From Flavobacteriales bacterium (GTDB lineage: Bacteria > Bacteroidota > Bacteroidia > Flavobacteriales_E > Vicingaceae), in assembly GCA_002402165.1 (NCBI GenBank), contig NVVI01000017.1, positions 42,015-47,893 on the forward strand: a stretch of DNA of 5,879 nt, given 5' to 3'. Each line of letters begins with the position of its first letter. Positions within the stretch are counted from its first letter, which is position 1. Positions 5,879-5,879 of this stretch are shown here, in pieces. The position numbers and the translations under genes were made by a program. The notes beneath the pieces are model-generated. The model saw nothing but the letters and a program-made list of their open reading frames with translations, did no database searches and was not told the origin of the DNA.

Positions 5879-5879
5879 A

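Overview
This AT-rich window looks like a chromosomal piece of a Bacteroidota genome, probably a flavobacterium-like member. The evidence is a type IX secretion system (T9SS) substrate with a type B C-terminal sorting domain, a membrane-anchored OmpH/Skp-like protein, a DUF4924 protein (a Bacteroidota family), starts without clear Shine-Dalgarno sequences, and dispersed palindromic repeats of a kind I associate with this phylum.

Plus-strand half (1-3501): the window opens inside the 3' end of a LytTR-type response regulator gene (1-120). After a 118-bp gap comes a SiaC/DUF1987-family protein (239-634) whose expected phospho-acceptor threonine is replaced by isoleucine. Next is an OmpH/Skp-like periplasmic chaperone (719-1357), which overlaps by one base (TAATG) with a DUF4924 gene (1357-1917), so these two are probably translationally coupled. 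After 51 bp, a TTG-started gene encodes a secreted protein with fibronectin-III-like repeats and a T9SS type B signal (1969-3501). The OmpH, DUF4924 and T9SS genes may form an envelope-directed cluster.

Minus-strand half (3539-5807): three genes read toward the first half. In transcription order they are a GIY-YIG nuclease-domain protein (5807-5217), a TrmN6/YfiC tRNA1(Val) A37 N6-methyltransferase (5171-4470) and FdhD, the formate dehydrogenase sulfurtransferase (4363-3539). No formate dehydrogenase is present in the window. The fdhD gene is bracketed by two different dispersed repeats. One supplies its stop codon and last residues, and the other contains its first possible ATG. A third palindrome lies at the right edge, upstream of the GIY-YIG gene.

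I see no rRNA, tRNA, CRISPR array or complete insertion sequence, and no convincing multi-gene novel system. The best leads are the altered SiaC-family protein, the GIY-YIG protein with an unrecognised N-terminal region, and the repeats at both ends of fdhD.
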